From: Amborella trichopoda
Lineage: Eukaryota; Streptophyta; Magnoliopsida; Amborellales; Amborellaceae
Direction of reading: 5' to 3'
Length of the DNA: 64,000 bases
Assembly (NCBI RefSeq): GCF_000471905.2
Contig: NW_006494931.1
Coordinates: 8,871,586-8,935,585 of the forward strand
The notes under the pieces are model-generated. The model did no database searches. It was not told the origin of the DNA and was given only the letters and a program-made list of their open reading frames with translations. Below are positions 11,246-20,342 of this stretch, one piece after another. The number at the start of each line of letters is the position of its first letter. Within the stretch, counting starts at the first letter, position 1. The translations under genes and the position numbers were made by a program.

Positions 11246-12001
11246 ATGTCTCCTGCAGGTACAGCCTTGAAGTGTCTAGACTTTGAGGCCTTTGACAAAG
11301 AACTTGAAGGAACCAATATAAGCAAGACGCACAGGAGGCGGCTGAAAAAGACGTTTGCCCAGGCAGCTGGATTCTTAACAGTTGCTAATGCCCTGTCGGC
11401 TCGAGCCAAAGCAGAGCCATCTTCTTCAAAGAAGCACAAGAAGTCAAAACCAAAGAAATCCCAATGGCCCCCTGAGCCTGACTTTTAACAAAGACTGAGA
11501 GAATCAATGGGGCAGAGCTTTTATACTCAGGAAGCTTTCAACACAGTACAAGCCTATGAAGTATCAACCAGCTTGGGGCAAACGCTGCAAGAACCCAAGC
11601 AAAGACCGAGCAATTCATATGAAAATGCTCCTGGCCCCACAATCACTGAATCCCAAGTCAAACTCCTGCAACCTGATATCCTATCAATGTTTGAGGTTGA
11701 CCTTTTTGTCCCTCAGTTCGAGAAAGGTGAGGAAATCATGACCTACCTCGGAACTCTATTGGAAGCAGAGATGTCAGGATCATCGGTCTCTGCACTTGTG
11801 GTTAATGAGAAGACCTCTGAGGCCAATGATGAAGACTTGCAAGATGCCCCAGAAGAATGGGAAGAAGGCGGTCAAGCCACAGCTGACGAGCTTGAAGAGA
11901 TAAATCTTGGAGATGAAGCAGACCACAGGCCCACTTTCATCTCGACGAATATGTCTCCAGAAGAGAAGGAGAACTTTACTGCCTTCTTGCGAGAAAACTG
12001 A
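11246..12001 (+). pseudogene. pol: N-terminal pol region of B, upstream of RT
   Basis: Two open stretches (11246-11488 and 11507-12001) are separated by a stop. The first is lysine-rich. The second is acidic and ends with 'EEINLGDEADHRPTFIS' and 'EEKENFTAFLREN', which corresponds to the segment just before RT in Tat elements (compare D at 55590-55760 and C at 52300-52130). The next codons read into stops where relatives have a Trp ('DVF-W'). No protease active site (D-[ST/N]-G) is visible between gag and RT in B, so the protease is lost or unrecognisable. Confidence 0.65.
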
Positions 12002-12039
12002 GACGTCTTTACCTAGCATTACCATGAGATGCCTAGTAT

Positions 12040-12590
12040 AGACCCTCAAGTTGCAATTCACCGTCTTAGCCAACCGTCAAACCCGTCTAGTAGAAATCAA
12101 GGAGGTTCAGGCCTGACATCGAAATGCAAACAGACGCTGAAGTGACAAAGCTTAGGCAAGCAAATTTTATTCGCGAAGTCAAGTACCTAAAGTGGCTGTC
12201 AAATGTTGTCCCAGTTAAGAAGAAGAATGGCCAAATTAGAGTTTGCATTGACTTATGCGACTTGAATACAGCCTGTCCCAAGGATGACTTCCCATTGCTG
12301 TTCACCGAGATGCTCATTGACTCTACGACTCACTGTCAAATCTTTTCCTTCATGGATGGATACTCCGTGTATAATTAGATATGGATGCCACCAAAAGATG
12401 AGGAAGCCACCGTGTTCTTAACTCCAAAAGGGGTCTTCTGCTGCACAATTACGCCTTTTGAATTGAAGAATGCTGGTGCCACGTATCACAGGGCAATGAC
12501 AACCATCTTCAAGGATATGATGCATAAGGAAAAATGTTATGTAGATGACTTGGTGGAAAATCTGAAGAGAAAGACGCTCATATGATAAAC
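12040..12590 (+). pseudogene. pol: Reverse transcriptase domain of B, broken
   Basis: The domain copies genomic RNA into cDNA in the particle. Visible motifs are 'FIREVKYLKWLSNVVPVKKKNG' (fingers), 'VCIDLCDLNTACPKDDFPL', 'FMDGYSVYN' with the first catalytic Asp region, 'TPFELKNAGATYHRAM' and 'CYVDDLV' with the YVDD catalytic pair. A stop follows 'FMDGYSVYN' (near 12378), and frameshifts follow the YVDD. 'TACPKDDFP' and the overall pattern fit the Tat lineage of Ty3/gypsy. It aligns with C on the minus strand at 52110-51560. Confidence 0.85.
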
Positions 12591-12629
12591 CTTAAAAAGG
12601 TGTTCCAGAGGTATGCCTCCATCAGCTCA

Positions 12630-13320
12630 AAATGAACCCGTTGAAAGGTGCTTTCGGCATGCATTTAGGAAAGTTCTTGGCATTCATTGTTAGACACCGA
12701 GGATTAGAGGTCGAGCCAGTCAAGATCAAGGCGATCCAGGGAATAACGCAACCAACTACATTGTGAGAGCTGCGATCTATCCAAGGACAGCTGGCTTATA
12801 TCCGCAGTTTCATCTTAAACCTCTCAGGTCATTGTAAACCTTTTACACACCTATTAAAGAAGGATACACCATTTATCTTGGATGAAGCATGTCAAGCATC
12901 CCTTGATGACATCAAGCATTATTTACTCAATCCTCTAGTGCTCTCTACACTAGTGTTAGGAAAACCCCTCATCCTGTACATGACCACTCTCGACGAGTCA
13001 CTCGAGGCATTATTGGTACAGAACAATGATGAAGGGAAAGAAACCGCATTGTATTATCTCAGCCGTAGGATGCAAGGTGCTGAGAAGAATTATCCCCCTA
13101 TAGAGAAGATGTGTTGGCCCTGATCTTCGCAGTACAAAAACTCCGCCACTACGTGCTCGATCTTGAAGTAAATCTCATATCAAAGGTAGATCCAGTAAAG
13201 TTCCTCATGACACGTCCATGCTTCTCAGGACATCTTGCTAAGTGGGCATTATTGCTAATGGAATTTGACATCATATATGTCCCACAATAGGCCATCAAGG
13301 GCCAAGCCTTGGCTGATTTT
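12630..13320 (+). pseudogene. pol: RT connection and first RNase H domain of B, broken
   Basis: The sequence continues from RT with 'KFLAFIVRHRGLEVEP', 'FILDEACQASLDDIKHYLLNP', 'LYMTTLDESLEALLVQ', 'ALYYLSRRMQGAEKNYPPIEKMC' and 'FDIIYV', the usual gypsy RT-RNase H order. RNase H removes the RNA template. A frameshift near 13118 and in-frame stops (e.g. near 12764 and 13289) break it. C has the same block at 51485-50830 on the minus strand. Confidence 0.8.
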
Positions 13321-13329
13321 CTCACAGCA

Positions 13330-13893
13330 CATCCTGTACCGGCAGAATCTCCTTTATCAAGTGACCTTCCAGATGAAGAAGTATTCTGTGCAGAGCTTGC
13401 TCATGCGTGGGAAATTTATTTCGACAGAACCTTCCAATCGGACTGAGGAGGCACTGAAGTAGTATTCTTGACTCCGAAAGGAGGAGTATTGCCTCTTTCT
13501 TTTTCTCTTACTGAAGTCGGTTCCCATAATGAGGCAGAATATCAAGCCCTTATAATTGGATTGGAGATAGCCTTTGATCTAAACTTTAAGTAACTCAAGA
13601 TCTATGACGACTCTAAATTGGTTATCCAGCAGCTCAAAGGAATCTATGAAACCTTATCATGATATTGCAAAATTGTATATGGCCCAGTTTGAGGATATAT
13701 CCTTGAGTCACATCCCCAAGAGGCTAAACTTGCAGGCTGATGCACTTGCAAAACTTGGGGCTACAATTCAATTGTCCTCATCAGAACCCACGCCTGTCTG
13801 GGTGGAAGAATGGAGACACATTAAACTAAGAACTGAGGTGGCCATGGATGATGAGAGAAATATCTTCCCCAAGTGCCCACCTTATCCATTTTG
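13330..13893 (+). pseudogene. pol: Second, archaeal-type RNase H of B, broken
   Basis: After the first RNase H comes a second RNase H-like domain with 'AEYQALIIGLEIAFDL' and 'HIPKRLNLQADALAKLG', ending in 'VWVEEWRHIKLRTEV'. An extra archaeal-type RNase H (aRNH) between RNase H and integrase is a known hallmark of Tat-lineage elements. Stops (near 13444 and 13590) and a frameshift near 13640 break the frame. The counterpart in C (50237-50700, minus) is nearly open. Confidence 0.8.
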
Positions 13894-14049
13894 AGCAGTA
13901 TTACCAGCCAAAGAAATTATCAAGACTGAACACAAAATAGCACGGGGTCAGGGAGATAAGGATCAAAACCAAGAACCATAGTTCTTCGACCCAATATGCG
14001 TAGAAGTCGAGTAGGCAGAAGATTAGAGAGAGCTCGTCACTAATTTTCT

Positions 14050-14960
14050 AAGACATGGTAGACTCCCAAAGGATCTTATCGAGCATAACAGTGTACATCG
14101 AATGTCTACCAAGTTTACCCTCCTTCAAGGAGATCCTCTCTTCAGATGGTCATTTGATAGTATTCTTCTTAGATGTGTGGACGCGCAAGAAGCAAATAAG
14201 GTGCTCAAAAAAGTACACTTGGGCATCTGTGGATTGCACCAGTCCGGCCCTAAGCTTTATGAACGGATACACAGATTGGGGTACCATTGGCCTTCGATGA
14301 TTTCTGATTCCGTAAACTATGCTAAAAAGTTTCAAATATGCCAAATACACTCGAGACTTGTTCATCAACTTCTAGAGCCCTTACACCTGACAGTGGCATT
14401 ATGGCCCTTTTCACAATGGGCTATGGACAGTGTAGGGCTTATTAACCCTCCTTCGGCAATGGGTCTTGTCTTTACTCTAGTTGTGACAGAATATTTCTCC
14501 AAGTGGTCTAAAGCAGTCCCCCTCAAGCAAGTTCCTGAGACCACGGTGGCTAACTTTGTGCGACATCACATCATATATTGGTTTGGAGTGCCTGACCGGA
14601 TTATATCTAACAACGACCCTCAGTTCAAAATTCCTCACATTGATCTCTTGGTTAACCAGTTTAGTTTCGAGTGGAACTACTTAACTATGTACCACCCTCG
14701 AGCCAACGGATTAGCCGAGGCTTTCAATAAGACCCCGTGCAACGTTTTAAGGAAATCGGTATCAAAGATGAAAAATAACTGACACGAGAAGCTTCCTGAA
14801 TCCTTGTGAACCTATCGCACCACCACACAAAATGCCACCGATTCCACTCCTTACTCCCTAGTCTATGGGGGTGAAGCAGTTTTACCTCTTGAAATTTGAA
14901 TCCCTTCGCTACGTGTCACTGTACATCAAGGACTAACTAAGGATGAGAAAGTTAAACTTC
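14050..14960 (+). pseudogene. pol: Integrase of B, catalytic core with altered active site
   Basis: A 226-residue open stretch (14102-14782) covers the zinc-binding region ('HLGICGLHQSG', then a degenerate 'KFQICQIH' in place of CxxC) and the core. Core motifs are 'WAMDSVGLI' (first Asp), 'RIISNNDPQF' where the family has S-D-N-G, so the second catalytic Asp is replaced by Asn, and 'ANGLAEAFNK' with the Glu. The sequence then continues with stops ('YRTTTQNATDSTPYSLVYGGEAVLP' in pieces near 14810-14900). The enzyme would insert cDNA into the host genome; with this site it should be inactive. Confidence 0.8.
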
Positions 14961-14971
14961 GGTATCAAGAA

Positions 14972-15331
14972 ATGGATGTACTTGATGAAAAGAGGTTGGA
15001 GGCTCACCAAAACCTTGAACTCAATCAAGGAAGAATGAAGAGGGATTTTGACAAGTCAGTGAAAGTCCGCTCATTCGCCCGTGGGGATCTGGTTCTAGCA
15101 GTCAAGAGGCCAATTGTTATGCATGAGAGACGCAAAGGGAAGTTTGAACCCAAGTGGGAGGGTCCCTTTATAGTAAAAAAGGTCTCGCCAAATAGAGCTT
15201 ACATACTTGCACACCCTGATGGAGAGGAGGCAATGTCCCCCTATCAATGGGTGATACCTAAAGAAATACTACTCATGATATATACTCAAAAAGACTCGAT
15301 ACGCAATAGAAAAGAATCAAAAGGATGGTAA
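14972..15331 (+). pseudogene. pol: C-terminal integrase tail of B
   Basis: This open stretch begins 'MDVLDEKRLEAHQNLELNQ' and contains 'DKSVKVRSFARGDLVLAVKRP' and 'GKFEPKWEGPFIVKKVSPN', the SH3-like C-terminal integrase domain (G-x-LVL...W-GPF). It ends at 'PKEILLM', followed by a few added residues. No chromodomain is recognisable, as expected for Tat. In C it is at 50188-49964 on the minus strand and is joined directly to the second RNase H because the integrase core is deleted there. Confidence 0.8.
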
Positions 15332-15970
15332 AAAGACAGAAAGCAAGAAACTCCAAACAAGGTTTAACTCTTTTTATTTCATTAAAAGGAGTTACAAGTT
15401 ACAATCAAAAGCCCATTATTAGGTGGGCTACAAATCTCTTGCATCTGAGGAAAAGAGAACAATTGATACCAAAGCTCTTGCATCTGAGGATATGAGGACG
15501 GTTACAGACCAAAATGAAACGCCCTCATCATGAAGAACAAGCAAAACCACTTGCGAGTCAACTTCAATTCATCTGTCGGGTGTTCTCAAAGAGGATGGTT
15601 ACGGGCTAAACGAAGAAGCCAACCATTTTCGAGTTAGCTTCAATTCATCTAACGAGTATATCAAACATACAAAGCAGACTTCTCTAGCAAGGAACTGGCC
15701 TATGATGGAGAGAATACACTATTCACAGTGGGTGCCCTTCCACAGAACAACATGGATTTCACTATTGTGCTAGAGGACTTGGCTTCCAATAGGCATCATA
15801 AGCCAAACCTTACCATGGGTTACCGGCCTTCATTGACCCAAGTCATTACCATGCACGATCACAGCAGAACACGACTGATCGCCATTCAGAGGATCAAACA
15901 AGTAATAGCCACACATGACTAAAGCTAAGTGCATCATGTCACTAGCCACGTGTGATGAAGGCACTGACTA
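15332..15970 (+). other. Start of the long 3' region of B, with a short conserved frame
   Basis: This is non-coding downstream of pol. It contains short duplicated phrases ('tcttgcatctgagga', twice, 15435-15490). A 64-codon frame at 15728-15922 begins 'MGALPQNNMDFTIVLEDLASNR'. Element C carries the matching frame on the minus strand (49415-49224, 'MDALPQNNKDLTVVLEDLASNR'). The match suggests either slow-changing DNA or a small selected peptide. I cannot name a function. Confidence 0.5.
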
Positions 15971-16425
15971 GCACCGCCTGAGACTAGCACCGGTTGGGTT
16001 TTGGAGACTCAACACTAGATGTGTATCTTAAAAAAAAAAACAGGTAGCGCCGACTATGTTTTTGAACCCCAGCACCAGCTGTGTGTTCTAACGCCAATGT
16101 CGGTTGTGTTCCTAAGGATCAGTGCCGGTTGTGTATCATAAGTCAGCATCGACTGTGGCGCCTTCCTACTGTGACTGTTTACCACCCGGTGACTCTTCAT
16201 TTTCCCCATGCACGCCTTCCTGAGGCACCTTGTTTTCCTGCAAGCACCCCTTCGTCTCCCCAATGATTGCCCACCTTCCCAAGCCCCTCATTTTTTTTTT
16301 CTGCAAGTGACCCTTTGTTTTTAACAACCTCCAGCCTCTCGTGACCCTTTGTCTCTGGTAACCATTCACCTCCTCATGACCTCTTGCGTTCTGGCTTGAA
16401 ACTCCCCTTTTTCCCACTGAAAAAT

Positions 16426-16671
16426 TCACTGGGAGACTTTCCTCTTCATGCGTTTCGCCAGAAAACCACCAGAAACACGACGGAAATCCCAAGGTAGCCC
16501 TCTGCTGCAACTTCCACCCCTTTTCCCTTCTTCAGAGTCCCCTAAACTACGGCCAGAGCCTTTGGAACCTCCGGCAAACTCTCTGCTTGTCCCGCTATAC
16601 CGGTTGGCAAAATCCTGCAACTTCACGAAGGCATGGTGTTCTCTCGGATGCTCTCTTCTGTTGGCTGGCAA
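16426..16671 (-). CDS. Putative antisense frame in the B 3' region (uncertain)
   Basis: This is an 81-codon frame on the minus strand, opposite to the element's own direction, starting about 125 bases after a TATA-type block (16794-16813). Composition is Arg/Gly/Ser-rich. The equivalent place in C has an antisense frame too (48340-48561, plus strand), and local DNA similarity includes 'gaagtttgccag' and 'gtgaagttgca'. The peptides are not clearly alignable over their length. Antisense extra ORFs between integrase and 3' LTR are known in some Tat elements (Grande, others). I recognise no domain. Confidence 0.3.
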   Translation of the reverse strand: MPANRREHPREHHAFVKLQDFANRYSGTSREFAGGSKGSGRSLGDSEEGKRGGSCSRGLPWDFRRVSGGFLAKRMKRKVSQ

Positions 16672-16793
16672 ACTTCAACAAATTCCTACTCGAAGTACCC
16701 TGTGTGCTGCCGAAAAATCTCATCGAGAGTTCTCTCACTCTTACCACTCAAAAACCTTAGCCGTTTTACCTTAAGTGAAACAGTGAGAATGGA

Positions 16794-16813
16794 GTTTTAC
16801 CCCCTTATATAGG
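16794..16813 (-). promoter_or_regulatory. Antisense TATA-type block in the B 3' region
   Basis: On the minus strand this reads TATATAAGGGGGTAAAAC. The same 18 bases stand on the antisense strand of element C (48263-48280). The surrounding DNA is clearly diverged between the two copies, so the identity stands out. It has the form of a plant core promoter (TATATAA). No transcription start can be shown from sequence alone. Confidence 0.5.
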
Positions 16814-17129
16814 CAAAGTTTTCCTCGAATGTCCCCTATAAACTAGGAATACCAGTCATGTCCTAGAAGGCCAAACGATGGTGGGCTAGATCGAGTCGGG
16901 CTCAAACCTGAAGCCCGAATGAAAGACTACCGCATACCATAAAAGCTCAAAGCCAAGATCGGGTTGGGCTTGAACTAAAGGCTCGGACACTGTCCCATGA
17001 CCAACGCCGGCTATGTTCTTCCATGACCAACACCTGCTGTGTTCTTCTATGACCAACGTCGGTTGTGTTCTCAATGATCCAGCACCGGTTGTGTTCTTCT
17101 ATGACAAGCACCGCCTGTGTTCCCAAGCT

Positions 17130-17325
17130 TACTGCCACGTGTTCTGCCACTGTGCACAGTAGCATCGCTTGTGTTGCTTCCGCCTGTGCTAAACGCCATG
17201 TACGTGGCAACACTTCTACTTCTCAAACCTATTGACGTGTGTGTTGCACTCTTCATGCTAGAACCATGCATGTTCCAGCATCGCGCGTGCTATACCTTGG
17301 TCACCACTGTGCATGTCTCACCGTT
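17130..17325. other. 3' region of B, no gene seen
   Basis: This is a transition between the GCCGGTTGTGTT repeats and the TCCCCAGTGGAGT array. I see short direct repeats around 'tgtgttgc' but nothing coding and no match to a known domain. Confidence 0.5.
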
Positions 17326-17620
17326 ATCCCCGATGGAGTTAGGAGCAGGTCACTTCCCTCATCCCCAGTAGGAGTTACACTTGTACTGCAGCCTATTGAT
17401 CCCCAGTGGAGTTAGGGTCGTGCTTACACCTTTATTCCCTTATCTGTCTCACACCTAGTTATCCTACCCCCTAGAGTTGGGTAACCTTTCATAAGCCTAT
17501 TCCCATCAAGTTTCATCTTTCACCACTAAGGAAGTCATACTTGTCCCCTAATCCCCAATGAAGTATGCTTCCCATCTAAAAACCCTTGCTATCATTTTAC
17601 CTCCAGGGAGTCAAATTACT
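17326..17620 (+). repeat. Array of TCCCCAGTGGAGT units in B (complement of the PBS core)
   Basis: At least six degenerate copies of ATCCCCAGTGGAGTTA lie at 17326, 17370, 17399, 17465, 17545 and 17598. The best copy (17400-17412, TCCCCAGTGGAGT) is the exact complement of ACTCCACTGGGGA, i.e. the PBS-type sequence. C has the same array on the opposite strand at 47315-47712 with eight copies. See the finding on PBS-complementary arrays. Confidence 0.7.
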
Positions 17621-17639
17621 ATCCATAGGCTTATGCAGC

Positions 17640-18440
17640 TTCACCTACATGGAAACACACACAATGGTCCTTACTGCATGACCTTAAATTGCACAGCCTT
17701 GGTCTAAATGCACGACCTTAAACTCCATGGTCCAAATTATATGACCTAAAAACTATAGCAGAGGTCTAGTTGCACGACCTTAAACTACCTAGTCCATGCT
17801 GCATGACCTTAAACTACACAGCCTTGGTCTAGATGGATTGTCTTAAACTCCATGGTCCAAACTATGTGACCTTAAACTATAGCGGAGGTCCGAAGCTGCA
17901 TGACCTTCAACAGCATAGCCTTGGTCTACATGCACGACTTTAAACTCCATGGTCCAAACTATATGACCTAAAAACTGTAGCGGAGGTCTAGTTGCATGAC
18001 CTTAAACTGCTTGGTCCGTGTTGTATGACCTTAAACTGCACAGCCTTAGTCTAGATGCACGACCTTGAACTCCATGGTCCAAATTATATGACTTTTAAAC
18101 TGTAGCGGAGGTCTAGTTGCACAACCTTAAACTGCATGGTCCTAATTAGATGACTTTAAACTGCATAGCCACAGTCCAAACTATATGACCTTAAACCATA
18201 GTCTACGTCTTAGCGTCACGACATTAAAAGGCTTAGCACCATGGTCCAAACTATATGACCTTTAAACTGAAGCGGAGGTCTAGTTGCATGACCTTAAATT
18301 GCATGGTCTAAGCTACAGGACTCTAAACTGCATAGCCATGGTCCGAGCTATATGACCTTAAACCATAGTGCATGTCTTGGCCGCACGACTTTAAACTGCT
18401 TTACACAAGTCTAGGGGCATGACCTTAAATATGCCCCATA
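17640..18440 (+). repeat. Minisatellite, ~30-35 bp units ('catgaccttaaactgcatggtc'), B copy
   Basis: Roughly 25 units follow the pattern 'gcatgaccttaaactgcatagccatggtcc', with alternating variants giving a higher-order pattern of about 100 bp. It is the reverse complement of the large array in C at 44460-47260. Single units recur at 18770-18860. It is non-coding. Confidence 0.85.
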
Positions 18441-18449
18441 ATATGTGCA

Positions 18450-18770
18450 CATGCCCTTTACGTGCATCTTCATGCATGCCTTCCCCAACCGATCCGTTCA
18501 TGCGCTCACCACCTTTATTCCTTCCCCAGTGAATCCATTCACTCCATCACCTTCCATCACTCCCCAGTGAGACTTACCCATGCTCACAGAACGGCGAGCC
18601 ATTCTGCCATCCATACTTATCGTCAGTTTGTGTGCTACCACTTTCCATCTTCCATCCATTCACCATCTTTCACAAGCAGCCTTGTGTCATCCTCCCCAAG
18701 TGAGTCAAACCACCACCATACTCACTTTATGGCCTCTACAAACTGCCATTCATCTACACCGTTGTCCAGC
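18450..18770 (+). other. 3' region of B: second block of CCCCAGTGA-type units
   Basis: It contains 'ttccccagtgaatcc' (18523), 'actccccagtgagactt' (18560) and 'cctccccaagtgagtc' (18691). The matching reversed units in C are at 44146 ('tcacttggggaga'), 44278 ('aatcactggggaa') and 44320. Frames such as 18462-18845 run through repeat-like sequence and show no domain. Confidence 0.55.
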
Positions 18771-18869
18771 TGTATGACCTTAAACTATAGTGCACGTCTT
18801 AACTGCATGATGTTAAAAGGCTTTGCACAGGTCCCGAAGGCATGACCTTAAACATGCCTTCACAAAAAA

Positions 18870-19440
18870 AAAATAATAATAAATAAAATAACGGGCGTGG
18901 TTTATACCTGACAAGGGAACGCCCTGAGTAAAAATGACAGATGGCCATGGTCACGAAACTATGAGTAAAAGAGTTCCGTGAAAATAAAAACTTGGGCACG
19001 GTGAAAACCCCGAAAGGTCACCGTGAGTAAAAATGGAAAAATAAGAGTAGACCGAAAGCTCATGAGTAAAAGAGCCCCAAACAAAAAGAAGTTGGTGAAA
19101 ACCGTCTCTACTATGCCGCTTCCCAAATTCAAGTGAAAATCTGCAAATGACGCTTGGACCAATAAACAGGTTGATGTAGCGTTCACCTCAACAGGCAGCT
19201 TCAGCCCACACGCAAAGAGAAAAGATCCATGCTGTCACGATCCCATGACTCCAAAAATACAAGCTTTAAGGAAAATATTCCGACAGCCTTAGTCCATTCA
19301 CAAAAAAAGGCTTCAACAGAAAGAAAACTAGCCAAAAAAGGCAATATTAGTCTCATGAAAAAGATCACTATTCCCACAAGGTTGCTAGCACACTTGAAGA
19401 TGCTAAAAGGTTCCTAAAGAAGGATAAGTCAGCCATGAAT
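18870..19440 (+). other. Conserved 'gagtaaaa' module of the Tat 3' region in B
   Basis: Repeated phrases 'ctgagtaaaaatgac', 'atgagtaaaagag' and 'ggtgaaaaccccgaaaggtcaccgtgagtaaaa' occur at 18920-19110. C carries the same module reversed at 43810-43990, and D has a related phrase, 'ggtgaaaacctggaaaggcatcacgggtaaaag', at 57978-58010. Retention in separate families suggests a function in the RNA or in 3' end formation (inference). I see no gene. Confidence 0.6.
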
Positions 19441-19448
19441 TTTGACCT

Positions 19449-19817
19449 GTGATGCAGCGATTAGGATTGAATCCTCAGGGGTTGCCTCGAACAAAGAAGA
19501 GAGGTATCTTAATTGTAGAAATTGCAAAGCAATGGGCAGGGGTTATACTCAAAGCCGGTCACCTTAATAAACTGAGGTACCCTGACCGTCAAGGAATATC
19601 TGGTGCACAACGTAGACGACGTCGACAACAAGCCCTTCAACAAATCATCCAGAACCAGCAAACAAAAATCCTCAGCTTCAGAATCACAAATAGTTCCTTG
19701 AGGGTGAGGAATTCGACAGGATCCCTCAAAAAAGTCCCTTCTCCCCCAAAAGTCTCCATGGACGGACCTGTACATTGCATCCAAATGTCTGAGCATCCAA
19801 GTTACAGCGTTGCATGA
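19449..19817 (+). CDS. Possible sense extra frame next to the B 3' LTR
   Basis: This 122-codon frame is basic in the middle ('QRRRRRQQALQQ') and ends with 'SLKKVPSPPKVSMDGP'. C has a minus-strand frame (43286-42837) with 'SLKKVSSPLKVSTDGP' at the matching place, just upstream of its 3' LTR. The underlying DNA (about 480 bp) is the best conserved non-pol segment between B and C. The antisense strand is open as well, so coding direction is unresolved. No known domain is recognised. Confidence 0.35.
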   Translation: MMQRLGLNPQGLPRTKKRGILIVEIAKQWAGVILKAGHLNKLRYPDRQGISGAQRRRRRQQALQQIIQNQQTKILSFRITNSSLRVRNSTGSLKKVPSPPKVSMDGPVHCIQMSEHPSYSVA

Positions 19818-19919
19818 ATCTCCTAGGTGTTCACGTGGTCCTGTAGCTAGGAAGAAAAAAGTAATAAAATAGAAGGAAATTTTTTGAATGTTGTCCTTCT
19901 CGCTTCTCTTGACGCACAA
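19509..19919 (-). CDS. Possible antisense frame next to the B 3' LTR
   Basis: A 136-codon frame reads away from the 3' LTR. It contains 'KRSEKD', 'FFLATGPRE', 'GDSCNAVT' and 'ICDSEAEDF'. C's plus-strand frame at 42859-43206 has 'KRSEKD', 'FSFLATGPRE', 'GDSRNAVT' and 'ICVSESKDF' in the same order and spacing. An antisense additional ORF between integrase and 3' LTR is documented in several Tat-lineage elements. The sense strand over the same block is also open, so this is a candidate only. No domain is recognised. Confidence 0.4.
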   Translation of the reverse strand: MCVKRSEKDNIQKISFYFITFFFLATGPREHLGDSCNAVTWMLRHLDAMYRSVHGDFWGRRDFFEGSCRIPHPQGTICDSEAEDFCLLVLDDLLKGLLSTSSTLCTRYSLTVRVPQFIKVTGFEYNPCPLLCNFYN

Positions 19920-19921
19920 AC

Positions 19922-19937
19922 ATTCAACAGGGTAAGC
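19922..19937 (+). promoter_or_regulatory. Polypurine-tract region before the B 3' LTR
   Basis: 'acattcaacagggtaagc' directly precedes TGTTTGAAG. C has 'acattcggcggggcaaga' at the same place. The tract is short and interrupted, but its position at the LTR edge and its conservation in two copies support the role of plus-strand primer. Confidence 0.5.
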
Positions 19938-20337
19938 TGTTTGAAGACAGTTTTCAACAACTTAGTCCAGTCTATAAAGCCTTAACATACAGTAAAGCCA
20001 GTCTATAAAGCCTTAACATACAATAAAATTCCCAACATTCTTAGAGTTGCCTCAGAATGAGTCAAAATCTTTCAAACCACTTCAAAAGGCTACCAGCCAA
20101 GTTTCGTTTCAATATGACATGTCTAAGGCAGTGCAGACAAAGAAACAATTTCAGAAAAATAAGCCTCTAGCACCCTGAAACAGACCCTGTAACTAGAACT
20201 ATATTCTCAATGCGTCAAAAAGTTGTGGGACCACTGTCATTGGATCTAACATGGTTAAAAACCCCTATAGGTCAAGTTTCTGCTTAATCGGGTATTTTTG
20301 GACAAAGTTATGGGTAAAAGACCAAAAAGGGGTAGGT

Positions 20338-20342
20338 CGCAC
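20338..20342. repeat. Target-site duplication CGCAC, left copy (S1)
   Basis: CGCAC immediately precedes the S1 solo LTR; the second copy is at 23509-23513. The flanking sequence outside the two copies is continuous when compared with the B 5' LTR at 6140-6160. Confidence 0.85.

Larger units (their letters stand above)
15970..17130 (+). repeat. Scattered minisatellite with GCCGGTTGTGTT core in B
   Basis: Repeats such as 'gtcggttgtgttcct', 'gtgccggttgtgt', 'gcaccggttgtgttcttctatgac' occur at 15985-16160 and 16990-17125, in units of roughly 30-45 bp. Between them lies the antisense TATA-type block and frame described separately. Reversed, the core reads CAACCGGCGCTGG-like and recurs in C (47870-48140), in C's LTR array and in S2. 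Confidence 0.65.

Noticed and set aside
11246..11488. Lys-rich frame considered as a host nuclear protein
   Set aside because: It lies between gag and RT in B, and the counterpart in C is at the same relative place, so it is part of the element.
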